Source of the DNA: Yponomeuta sedellus
Taxonomy: Eukaryota > Arthropoda > Insecta > Lepidoptera > Yponomeutidae
DNA length: 64,000 nt
Direction: 5' to 3'
NCBI GenBank assembly: GCA_934045075.1
Contig: OW203727.1
Location: forward strand, 14,671,501-14,735,500
Shown: in pieces, positions 48,284-61,100 of the stretch
Numbering within the stretch: position 1 is the stretch's first letter
Layout of the letters: each line of letters begins with the position of its first letter
The notes under the pieces: generated by a model
What the model was told of the DNA's origin: nothing
The model's database searches: none
What the model saw: only the letters and a program-made list of their open reading frames with translations
Made by a program: the position numbers and the translations under genes

Positions 48284-48404
48284 AAGGTCTTCGTCATCGC
48301 GACGCCCGCCCAGTCGACGCATCGTTTGCAAAGCCAGCGACATAGGACTATAGTAAAAGTATAAAACGTTCATATGAACATAAGTATTTCTTTATTACTC
48401 ATAC

Positions 48405-48612
48405 ATATATTAAACGGGTGTAGGTAATCGCGATTATTTATTAGGTAAAACGTAATTACCTTATTTCCCGACGTTTCGGCAGCGTTACCGTTGCCGTGGT
48501 CACGGGTAGACTGAAGTGGCGAGGAGTCAATTATTGTGGGTAGTCACTTTGCCGAAATGGTAAGGTTACGTTTTACGTAATAAATAATCGCGATTAGACC
48601 CGTTTAATATAT
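48405..48612. mobile_element. MITE with long terminal inverted repeats
   Basis: Left atatattaaacgggt...aatcgcgattatttatt...gtaaaacgtaa and right ttacgttttac...aataaataatcgcgatt...acccgtttaatatat. The interior carries cccgacgtttcggcagcgtt and gttgccgtggtcacggg. A half copy lies at 27162-27265. Confidence 0.6.
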
Positions 48613-48834
48613 AAATACACCTGAACATTCTTAGAATCACACATAACTTGAAGGGGTAGGCGCTGGTCCTTCACGAAGAACTAATAAAAAAATACGATTG
48701 TCTAGTCAACCTACGAGATCTTGTCTAGTGCAAATGAATAGTATAAATAAATCAATTTATAAATAAAAAAATGCAAGAGCCGCATCGGAAATTCGTATCA
48801 ATTGCGAATTGCAAATTGCAATTGCAACGCACAG

Positions 48835-49087
48835 CAATGAAACTATTCTAGCCGCCAAGCGAGCGACGAGCGACGACGCATGCGCCAATTCCACTCTCAG
48901 CTTGGCGCCATCGCCAGTTTCGCGCCGGCAGGTGTATGGGTCGCTCGTATGTGCATTCACGACTGAAAAAAAACACGAGTCGCGATCTTTTACTCGATAC
49001 AGCCGAACTAAATTATCAATCTGAACCCTATTTATTGCGTCGCAAGCCCGTGGATGGACTAGTAGGTGAAGTGCTGTGACGTTTGAT
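48835..49087 (+). promoter_or_regulatory. Possible promoter/5' UTR region of the RERG-like gene
   Basis: A locally GC-rich patch (48850-48950) with gcatgcgcc, an NRF-1-like half site, and repeated gcgagcgacgag lies 140-250 bases before the first coding ATG. No TATA box is obvious. Inferred from position and composition only. Confidence 0.3.
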
Positions 49088-49151
49088 ATGAAGATGACTG
49101 TAAATCGAATTAGGATAGTGGTGCTGGGCAGCGCGAGATGCGGGAAGTCTG
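49088..49151 (+). CDS. RERG-like GTPase coding exon 1
   Basis: Starts ATGAAGATGACTG and encodes MKMTVNRIRIVVLG then SARCGKS, so the P-loop ends at the splice donor tctg|gtaaga (phase 1). Met3 is an alternative start. A GC-rich stretch lies upstream. Confidence 0.82.
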
Positions 49152-52100
49152 GTAAGATCTCTTGTAATTTTTACTTTAGACGATTTTTCATTCAAACTTG
49201 ATTGTTCTGTAACCTTAATGACTACCTACGCTAATATGGGTTAACTTCGGAAAGCCTCATTTACTTTTTTGTTTTTATTTCGGTTCACCTGAAGGCAGAG
49301 TTGGAAATCAATTATCCTTAACGACCCGAAATTTCATTAAATTAAATTTCGGGGGCGTATCTGAAAGTTATGGGCCTGTTAATTTAATTACAACTAAGGT
49401 TTTGCTTTGTTTTGTATGAGTTTTAAAGTGAAGTGATTGATTGTGAGTGTTTGGTTGCAGTAAAAGTTTTCCGTGCCCTGAAATTATCTTAACGTAAATA
49501 AAAAAACACACTTTAGTCAATATGATTTAAGACCTGTACACAGCATCAAATTTCAATAAAATTGGACCACGGCAAGAAGAAGAGTAAACCAGTAAACCAT
49601 TTTGTTTTGTTTGTTCCTAACGAGCATCATTACTACTCAACCTAACCTAGCATTGGTCCAATTTATCGCAGTTTGATTTGTGCCCTAAGACCGGGGCGTG
49701 GGCAAATGGATGTTGCCTACAAACATACTGACAGAAATACTATTACACTATTTTTATTTTTAATGCACTAACCCGTGCTAAGGAACAAATTTAAAAACCT
49801 ATTTAGAGGCTAAAAATTTCACCCATGCCGGGATTCGAACCCGCAACCTCTGGCTATCCGTACCAGCGCTCTACCAATTGAGCCAATGGGCGACTCACGG
49901 CATCAGTGAAATTTCGAACCTCTTTACAATATTCTCTGTATTACGTACAGGCAGCGACATCTGACTTAAGCAAATTGCATTACTTACAGCCCCGACTACC
50001 TACTTTGCAGTTAGGTTTAACATCGGAACGATATCACTGTACCCACATGATTACACTATTTTTATTTTTAATGCACTAACCCGTGCTAAGGAACAAATTT
50101 AAAAACCTATTTAGAGGCTAAAAATTTCACCCATGCCGGGATTCGAACCCGCAACCTCTGGCTATCCGTACCAGCGCTCTACCAATTGAGCCAATGGGCG
50201 ACTCACGGCATCAGTGAAATTTCGAACCTCTTTACAATATTCTCTGTATTACGTACAGGCAGCGACATCTGACTTAAGCAAATTGCATTACTTACAGCCC
50301 CGACTACCTACTTTGCAGTTAGGTTTAACATCGGAACGATATCACTGTACCCACATGATTACACTATTTTTATTTTTAATGCACTAACCCGTGCTAAGGA
50401 ACAAATTTAAAAACCTATTTAGAGGCTAAAAATTTCACCCATGCCGGGATTCGAACCCGCAACCTCTGGCTATCCGTACCAGCGCTCTACCAATTGAGCC
50501 AATGGGCGACTCACGGCATCAGTGAAATTTCGAACCTCTTTACAATATTCTCTGTATTACGTACAGGCAGCGACATCTGACTTAAGCAAATTGCATTACT
50601 TACAGCCCCGACTACCTACTTTGCAGTTAGGTTTAACATCGGAACGATATCACTGTACCCACATGATTACACTATTTTTATTTTTAATGCACTAACCCGT
50701 GCTAAGGAACAAATTTAAAAACCTATTTAGAGGCTAAAAATTTCACCCATGCCGGGATTCGAACCCGCAACCTCTGGCTATCCGTACCAGCGCTCTACCA
50801 ATTGAGCCAATGGGCGACTCACGGCATCAGTGAAATTTCGAACCTCTTTACAATATTCTCTGTATTACGTACAGGCAGCGACATCTGACTTAAGCAAATT
50901 GCATTACTTACAGCCCCGACTACCTACTTTGCAGTTAGGTTTAACATCGGAACGATATCACTGTACCCACATGATTACACTATTTTTATTTTTAATGCAC
51001 TAACCCGTGCTAAGGAACAAATTTAAAAACCTATTTAGAGGCTAAAAATTTCACCCATGCCGGGATTCGAACCCGCAACCTCTGGCTATCCGTACCAGCG
51101 CTCTACCAATTGAGCCAATGGGCGACTCACGGCATCAGTGAAATTTCGAACCTCTTTACAATATTCTCTGTATTACGTACAGGCAGCGACATCTTAGTGC
51201 ATTAAAAATAAAAATAGTGTAATCATGTGGGTACAGTGATATCGTTCCGATGTTAAACCTAACTGCAAAGTAGGTAGTCGGGGCTGTAAGTAATGCAATT
51301 TGCTTAAGTCAGATGTCGCTGCCTGTACGTAATACAGAGAATATTGTAAAAAGGTTCGAAATTTCACTGATGCCGTGAGTCGCCCATTGGCTCAATTGGT
51401 AGAGCGCTGGTACGGATAGCCAGAGGTTGCGGGTTCGAATCCCGGCATGGGTGAAATTTTTAGCCTCTAAATAGGTTTTTAAATTTGTTCCTTAGCACGG
51501 GTTAGTGCATTAAAAATAAAAATAGTGTAATCATGTGGGTACAGTGATATCGTTCCGATGTTAAACCTAACTGCAAAGTAGGTAGTCGGGGCTGTAAGTA
51601 ATGCAATTTGCTTAAGTCAGATGTCGCTGCCTGTACGTAATACAGAGAATATTGTAAAGAGGTTCGAAATTTCACTGATGCCGTGAGTCGCCCATTGGCT
51701 CAATTGGTAGAGCGCTGGTACGGATAGCCAGAGGTTGCGGGTTCGAATCCCGGCATGGGTGAAATTTTTAGCCTCTAAATAGGTTTTTAAATTTGTTCCT
51801 TAGCACGGGTTAGTGCATTAAAAATAAAAATAGTGTAATCATGTGGGTACAGTGATATCGTTCCGATGTTAAACCTAACTGCAAAGTAGGTAGTCGGGGC
51901 TGTAAGTAATGCAATTTGCTTAAGTCAGATGTCGCTGCCTGTACGTAATACAGAGAATATTGTAAAGAGGTTCGAAATTTCACTGATGCCGTGAGTCGCC
52001 CATTGGCTCAATTGGTAGAGCGCTGGTACGGATAGCCAGAGGTTGCGGGTTCGAATCCCGGCATGGGTGAAATTTTTAGCCTCTAAATAGGTTTTTAAAT

Positions 52101-55100
52101 AAAAGAAATACTATTGTTTAGAATCAGGTCTTTTGAAACACATAGTCCATGGGCTGTCGTCGTCGTAGGTTACCAAGATGATATGACCAAATTAAGGTCT
52201 ATAGGTTAACTCGGCACAATTACAAAGAAAAATGTAATGTTATCCTGAAATGCTTACGAAGTTTAAAAGCGAGATAAATAGTCGTTGCTTAGCCCAAGTC
52301 CGTGCTCAAGCTTCCCTAAGCATTACTTCAGGCTAACTTAGCTAAGTATCAAAGTAGACGTTTGCTTAGCTATGCATGTTCTTAGGCCAATGCTAAGAAT
52401 TAGTCCGGGTTTCGCGATTAAGAGAGTGCTAAAATACTGTCTATGATAGACAAATCGATTCTTAAGCAAGTGCTTTCGCTAAGACTCGTTTTTAGAAGCG
52501 ACTATTTATCTCGCCCTAAGTCCCGTCTGACGCCCGGGCTGAATTTACCCTGGTGTTAGTCTCTAAGCTTTAATATGCAATTTGAAAAGCTTTATCAACA
52601 TTATAAACAAAAATCTTGGTAGCCAACCCTGGGCCTGGAGTAATTATTTGTCAGTCGAGTTAATGTACGATAAATGTCTTTACCGAAAACTCGTCTGACA
52701 AAATAATCCTTCATGATTTAGATGGGGTGATAAGACCGTTCAAATTACGTAATTAACGAATCTCACATAACGTTGAGTACACTTTTTTAGACGGTACTAA
52801 TCCTTTAATCTGGCTACCTTATATATTTAGATACACATTTTGAAGATATCTTGCTAAGGTATGACATGGGGTTTTCGACGGCGGGCCCACGGACTAAGAA
52901 CATATTGGGTGATTTATATGCGTAAACTGGACCAATTTGCTAATGCATAGCTATGTTTTAGTGTGGAATGTAAGAGAATTTATACATAAAAAGTACATAA
53001 TAATTATAGAAATAACTCAAAACCAAATAATTATGGAAACGGTTTTTCAGTAAATGCATTCAAAATTCAATAAAAATAATAATTTTAAAGCTCTTAATAA
53101 TATTTTTTTACCTTTTATACAATGTTGATTTGTGTGAAAACTAACACCATTAAAAATTCAAAAACGTTTTTGTGGAAGTATTTAAAAAACGATATATTTT
53201 GAAGTAATTCCGTTCATTGAGTTTATTCAATATCACGCTGTAAAGATCAAACCAACAACTTCAAGGCTAAAATTTCTCTAGTTCAGTTTCTTTAGTTTTG
53301 TTTCGCGATCATTAGCAGATTCTTTAAACCACAGAACATAAAAAATATGTTCTGTGCTTTAAACAAAGGAACGCGAACGAAATATTTCAATACCTATTAA
53401 AGTTGTTTCATAAAGAGATGAAGAAATTATGTCAGAATTTACTCCACAATTCTATATGGCACGGACAGCGCATCACAATGCAGTTACATTGCCTCTATGA
53501 GCTATCATGCACCGATAAACATAGCCCATATCAGTAAGTAACGCCAAAGTAAACGGCTAGTTGCATTGAATCGTCGATATCTCTCTAACTGATAATGTAT
53601 AGTGTCAACAGCCACGTTTGGCCGATTGTGTGAACAAAACCGGGTTTCGCACACGCTAGAATGTGCACTTTTTCTACCTGGTGATTTTATTTATCAAGTG
53701 GGTTAATCCTGCGTTACCTACTAAACTGATTGTGGAAGGGGCTGGAACTAGGGTGACGGTATTTGATGTATGTGAAGGCCATCACAAAATCGGGTTAATA
53801 ATTGATATCTGACAAGCGGAGATAATATTGTCTGACGATAAATTATCTGTTGAGTTAGGTGAACTAGGTACCTGATTTTTATACTGAGTGTAGAAGAGCT
53901 GTTATGTGTCACTTCTTTTAAACGAAAGTATAGATATACGAATAGATTTGATGACCTCTGTGGCGCAATGGTAGCGCGTATGCTTACCATGCAAGAGGTC
54001 TTGGATTAGAACCCCGGCTGGGGACAAAAAAGAAGAATCACCCCCTTGTCTTGGAGGTTTACATGTATGTGATGTCGTTGTTTGAGAGAAGCGAATGGCA
54101 CCTATCGCTCTCGAATGAATCATGAGCTGGATGCACTCATCAAACGGGAGACAATTGTCAGGTTTTGCAAGTCGCATCGGCTGAGATGGGCGGATCACAT
54201 CAAGAGAATGCCGGACTACAGGGCGACCAAGATTATGACCAGGCCGCAACAAAAGAGACCAAGAGGCAGACCCAGAAAACGTTGGTACGACTGTATTGAA
54301 GAAGACCTCATTAAGATGGACAAATACACGAACTGGAAGAGAGAGTCAAAGGCACGAGACACGTGGAAGAAGATTGTGGAGGAGGCCAAGACCCACAAAG
54401 TGTTGTAGCGCCATAGGAAGAAGATGTCGTTGTTTTTGGTTCCCACGACACAGGGTATCCTAGTGCGGAGCCAGAAGCAATGTATGTGCCTGTATGTAAA
54501 TGATATGTCATGTTATATAAAAACTTAATTTTGTAAAGTTGGTAAAGAGACGGCATTCTTACCATGATTATTAATATATTTGCGTTACCGATATATCAAC
54601 ACCATTTTTGGCATCATGATCACGGATAGACTGAAGAAGCCCGTTTTTTTACAGTTGTCACGAAAGTATATTGCCATAACTTGAATAGAAGACTACAGTG
54701 CCTGATTGCATTCACGTCATAAACGGATTAGCCTATAGTATATATGTCCAATCGTCCACTCTGGTGGTCCAATCTGAATACTGGTGAAATATTTTTTGAA
54801 ATCGGGTAAATATTTTTGTATCTTTGTGCAGGGAATGGTAGAGGGCACCAGAGCGTGCCGTAGAGCACCAATGCGATGGACCGACCAAGTTAAGTCCACT
54901 GTGGGCAAACATCTGCATGAATGCACCAGAGCGGAATCTAACCGAGAGGAATGGCAAGACATCGTGAGGCAATAAAGCCTCTTCATAAGGACCACGACCG
55001 CTCTGTCAAGAGCGTATCAGCGTACCGACCAAGAAGAAGAAGTATTTTCGGACATACAAACTTATAAGCTTATAAAATTTTCCTGTTTATAATATAAAAG

Positions 55101-58100
55101 TAGACGAGGTTTAATTATCAGCCAAGTTATTTATCTAAGGATGTTCGTTATGGTGACAGAATTTTGTTACAGCTTCGCTTTCTTCAGCGTTGATTATCAA
55201 ATTTGTATGAGTTAAATGTACATATAGATTTAGCTACGCTTAGTTTTTATTATGTTATCCCTCGCTCGTAGCCCCGGCTGCCTGAGTGATCTTAAACGAT
55301 CACGAAGGTTAAGCAACACAAGGCGCGCTCAGTACATGGGTGGGTAAACCGTCTATGACTAACGCTAGTGGCATTTTTCCGAGCGGTTCCGTGCTTCGCA
55401 AGGCACGTTCAGCAGTTGGTACCGACTGCCGTCGATAGATGGTAGTCGTTAAGCCAAGTTAGAGGCCTAAGGGCGGCTTGAAAACTTCTGACAGTAAGAT
55501 CAGCCACTAGTCTTGCAAGCCTCTACCAACCCGGATTTGGCCCGTGTGGTGGAGTATGGCCTATACCTTCCTCAGGGAAGAGACCCGTGCCCCTCGGTGG
55601 GAACATAATGGGTTCATGATGATGTTTTACCTAATATAACTATCTGAGCGTACGATGTTAGACAAAACGATCTCCGTGTTTTTGACTCAGTTGCAGCCTA
55701 TGATTTCGTAACTCATTGATACGACAAAAAAGGCGATCTACCGTATCGTGCACACACGTACATTGTTTCGGACGAGCAAAGTGCGCGTGGGCGACATCCC
55801 AACACGCATCGTCAACATAATGATCCATCACTTACATCTCATATTCATATACGGAGCTAGAGCAACGGTAGTGAAGTCATACGCTTTGAATAAGCACGCC
55901 CACTTACACAAACAAAGCAACCAACACGCGGACGATTATGAATCACTAAACATAATAAACGTCACTAATAGACTATTAAGATGACATAATAATTAATATT
56001 TCCGTGAATGCTACCATTTGATTTAGTAACAGAACACTAAGCTGCAGTGCAATAAATAGAAAGTATTAACAATAAGTCAGCGAAAGCTAACATGGGAGAA
56101 ATTGATTTATAGGCATTTGAAGCGATGCTTGTCGTTTTCGGAAACACTTTATCGGATTAACATAACAATTAAGTAACGTTAGGTAAGTGACTTGACGCAA
56201 TACGTTAACCAATGTTAGCTGCCATCTACTCATTAACTTGACTCAAGGAAATTATTGAAATTGAATAGTCATTGAGTATTTCTGCTTTTCTATCCAAAAG
56301 AAAGAGCCATTGAAGTATCGTCTTTTACGGGTAATCAAGAAGACGTCGATGACGAATTTCAATCTGATAAATCGATGAAGCTGAAATTAGAATTAAAATT
56401 ATGCGGTACCTAATAAAGCACGCATATACTGACTGGCACGCGAGCCTAACTAAGCCACGTATCAAATGAATCAGAGTTTAACAACAATTTCTTTCCAAAC
56501 AACGGCTCATTATGCAATTACGTTACAAAACAATCAATCACAAATCACCGCATCTTGATTATGTGATTAAGTAGTTATACCCGAGAACATTACCCCGTGC
56601 CCCGGTCGATCGCCTCGGGCCTGTACCGGCCCACGGTAAACATCATGTGTAACTAATTACTTAATTATCATAACATTTAGGCGTGACCAGTTATTTTTTT
56701 ATTTCCGCTAATTTGGTGCATGTTTTTAGGCTATCAATTTGGACATTTCTTGCCAATCTTGATTTATCTACAGATTTTTATGAGTGGCTAAACACTTTCG
56801 CAAATAATTCTCATTTACTAAGTCACTTCTTTAGATAGCACTTCTTCGATTTGATGAAATTATATAATGTTAAAATAGCGCTTGTATCATCGGATCCAGA
56901 CGTAGTCAGTGCGTACATGTTACAACAGGAATTATTTGGAAGATGATATTCACGACTTTCTATTTCAGCTCAGAGATGTACTTATTTTGAGTCAGAAATC
57001 GTATAACATGATCAGTACAAGTCTCTGGGATGCAATCGGGAGCATAGATCGGGAGCGCGTAAATGTCAAATGCAGTAGTATTTATAGACTGCGCACGCGC
57101 GCAACGCATCAAGACCGGTAAGAGACGGAGTACGCATGATGAAGATAAAAATATAAAGATCTACGAACCAGAGCGCTGACTCATCCACCCGCCTGTCTGC
57201 CGGGATGCCCACAGACTTTTCGTCACAGAATTACTCACTGTGAAAACTCATCTTGGGACCCAATTTAAATGTGGACTCAGCGTCTAAAATTTATGCCGGT
57301 ATTTTAATAATATACCGGGTTGTAGTAAGAATATTGAAATAGAGTAAAAGACTTGTCTGGTCTCTGTCTACTCCTCGGGTGCAAGTGGGGGTCTCGGTAT
57401 CGATACCTTAATTCGCAAAATGAAAAACTCCTTTGCAGGAAATTTTAGAGGCGAGACTAAAAAAATATAGAAAACAGTTTATAACGTTAAAAGAAAAAAC
57501 GAAAATCCCCTTGGAAATTGTGGATCTTCTTAACGCAAAAGACTTGGTTTCATTATTATATTAATTCATATTTTGTATATAATAATAATAATGACACCAA
57601 GTCAAAACAAAGTCATAGAACTCCTATTAAATTGCAGTAAAATTCCAAAAGGGATCATTTCCAAAAGATCAAAAACAGTTGTAGGTTATAAACGACATTG
57701 TAGACATCATTTAATACTATTCCTGCTGACTGTGTAAAGATCAGCACAACTAACAAAAACAAAAAACTTCAAACAAACACCAGAACAACTGATTGTGTTG
57801 AGTACACAATCACTTGTTCTTGAACAAGGATACCATGTCCAAGGGAACAGGGTACCCCACGACCTCTATTTTGGTACTCAAGTGTGTTAACCACTGAACC
57901 AACGAGACATAATTATGGAGATTACGCAGCTGTCATAAAGCATTTTAAATGCAAAGTCGCAAATGTACTAGATACATTTGTTGGACTAGGACTGACAAAT
58001 AGACAGCCGATGAAGCGACAAAAACGCCCTGACATGGATTAACATCAAAAAGCCTTTCTGGATCTCTAGGTCATGCGAACTTAAACGTCATTGTTTAGAA

Positions 58101-61100
58101 ACTAGAAACATCATGTCACTTGTCTGGGGCTTTCAGTGAAATCGACACATATTTGAAGCGCTAAATGCAGGAGAAAGTAGGCTCACTTTATTTCGTGCAT
58201 TCCAAAGAGTAATCCTAAGACGCAAATGAATCAAATAGTGCCAAGAAACCCCCTTCTCCCAGAGCTTGAGATGAAAGAGCGTTTAATTAAACCGATTTGG
58301 TTAAATAATACGGACGTAAAAATGTAAATGAGAAGTCTGTGTCCAATTACTGGGGATAGCGTGTCGGGAGCAAGCACAGATCACCTCTCACGATGGACTC
58401 AATTAACATTTAAAGTCTACATGAGAGCCCTGCTACTGTACTCACTCAAGAAAACGTCTCTCTCGCTTAAATCCTCCATGCTTTTTACTTAGTCCCGTTA
58501 GTGCTCTCGTTAGCTAGGCAATTCCAATTTATTTCTAGAAATAAAGCTTCTTGGCTTGACTGAAAATACTTAAATGCTAACTTAAGCTTCGTTACAGTGG
58601 TGTGTCATTACAGTACCAGCCAGTTGGGAATTAGCGGCTCCCGAGATATTTCTATTCAGAAGTGCTAATTGATATGCAGTCCAGTTGGTTTAGACGTAGT
58701 AAGAGACTGTATAATACAGCATCGTAGTGTGTTGTTGCTCAATCGTATCAAAAGGTTTAATCCAGTTTCAGCGCTTACGTTTATCGGTAGCGTATTTGAA
58801 AGAGTTGTGTGGATCACCTTGAACTGGCCGCCGGCTATCAGGCTGCAGTGAAAGTGCTCGTTAGTTTAATTGGTGCGTTCGACACGAGTTGCATGTTCAT
58901 TTTGCATGCGCCTGATAAGCTCTACCGTTTCAGGCCCCGTAATATTTCAACTGCGACGATAGCACATGGGACGGACGTACCATGTGGCGAAAGTAGTCAC
59001 ACACTCTCCTCGGTTTAATAGACTCTCACTGTAGCGGTTGTAAAAAAAACTCATGCAGTTGGTGAATTTATTGATAGTGAGTCGACTCTACGCTTGGAGG
59101 CACCATAAAACTTATTTTATAACGCGCAATTCCTAGTCGAGGATTTTTATGTTACAAAGAATGAAAAAAGTCGCAGCACTTGCACCGCAGAAGGATAGTA
59201 AATTACTATGACATAATCTGCCTAGCCGGTGCAGGTATAGCATCAGTTAACGAGGCATGTGTACATAAAAGGAAAGTTCGACGGCCGCGATAGATTACCG
59301 CGAAATTGCAATTAACATACATCGATTGTTCCAGCTGGTTCATTGACTCGCGCAGACGTGTTTGTTGAGCCTACACATGATTTAACACGCCCCTGACCTT
59401 AAACCACACTTTGTTCAAACGTAAGCATGTTCTGGTATTCGTTGTTATTAAATTCAGCGGTCGTAAAGCAGAAGCTTTTACTATAAATATGATCAAATGA
59501 CATGTTTATCGATTTGCTATGAACCCGTATATTCCACGCCGAGGGAGCGAATGTCCAATAAAACGGTACGGCTGATGAGAACCGACGTAAAGATATCATT
59601 TCGAGAACTATTCACTGCTTTATGATCTCAGCCGTAATTCTGTGACAGCCACGCGGGAATTCTTAGTACTTTTCGATGCTTAATGTCAGACGTTATATAC
59701 TTCGTCTAATGCAGAATTATCTTTCTCTATATTTCTCCTTGAGTTTCCACTCCTGATTTATGTACAGTACGGATGGAAGTGAATACATTGCAGATTTGCC
59801 TATTGAAAATCATTATCCAGCTTTACTATTCTCTGCATTTCCTACCTTCCAAAGTGTTTCATTCTCTTCCTAGCTCTGATTACAGTTGAGGTATAATTCT
59901 CGTGTTATCCGCCCTTTGTTTGCTTTCCCACTAATTGAGGCTTGTAGCAGTAAATCGCTACAGGGATACAACTTTTATAACGCCTCTACCGATTGCCCGC
60001 TAATTGTCGCTTTCTCCATTCCCAACAAATATTGTTGTCTATTCAATTGATACGATAGATTTTATTGAGAAACACCCATTGGTTTAACAAATTTTATTGT
60101 TGACCGAATAGAAAATTTTACTTTCGTTTTCTAGTCAAGTAACCAAACACGTTTCCATGAATAAACTTATAAAAGTAACAATGAGTGCCGAAATCGAGAA
60201 TTACTCTTTATCCAATGATTAATATAACTGTTGTTTTTCTTTTGTTTCAGCTGTGGTCGTTCGATATCTGACGAAACGTTATATCGGCGAGTACAGTTCC
60301 ACAGGTGGTTAGTATTTAGCTGAAGTTTTATTTTATACGCAACTTTTTGTACCTGGAAACGGGTTAAAAACTTTAAGTCTCTGAGAAGTGGGTATCATAT
60401 TGGTAACAGACCAGTGATATTTGCTCAGAACTGGTACGTGGAATGCACGCCCTCATCCGAAACTGTCTCATTTAGAGCAGTAGATACGACACTCTTGGAA
60501 TAAATTAGATGACAGTTGCGTGATGTATTATGAAGATGAGCCCTTAGACAGGGGCATCACCAAACTCCATGCCAAGCCGGGTTGGCAATGGCAGTTTATT
60601 TGGGATATTGGCAACAGGCATCGCTGGCGTGCCAAGGTTCCCTACGACCGGCGCCGGAGTTTTAGGACGTCAACCTTTGACAAGCATAATATTTTCTTTT
60701 CATTTCGGCAGTCCGATGTGGAACGCGTGGTGACAAAACAATACATTGTTGCAGATTTCCTGTACCAACATCGGGTCACTTTTGATGGCGCCACGTCGGA
60801 CGTGGAAATCCTGGACACTTGCAACTGCGCGGTGAGTGAACTGAGGATAAAATTTAAAAAATACTTTTGATCTTATTATTCTTTTAATGCACTGACCCGT
60901 GCTAGGGACAATTTAAAAACCTATTTAGAGGCTAAAAATTCCAGCCATGCCGGGATTCGAACCCGCGAGCTCTGGCTATCCGTGCCAGCGCTCTTTCCAA
61001 CTGGGCTAAGGGTGACTCACGGCATCAGTGAAATTTCGAACCTCTTTACAATATTCTCTATTACGTACTTTTGATCTTATTTATTAAAACACCGCAGCGA

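Noticed and set aside
48809..49024. 71-residue frame before the GTPase start
   Set aside because: Not in frame with a join to exon 1 and no similarity; more likely 5' UTR or promoter sequence.
42891..52069. Sixteen functional tRNA genes
   Set aside because: The loop lacks T33, the T stem has an irregular base, and the acceptor pairs only five bases cleanly; the units behave as SINE heads.
60520..60754. Open frame directly upstream of GTPase exon 3 that could extend it
   Set aside because: It has no family similarity, and the phase of exon 2 fits only the acceptor at 60753-60754.
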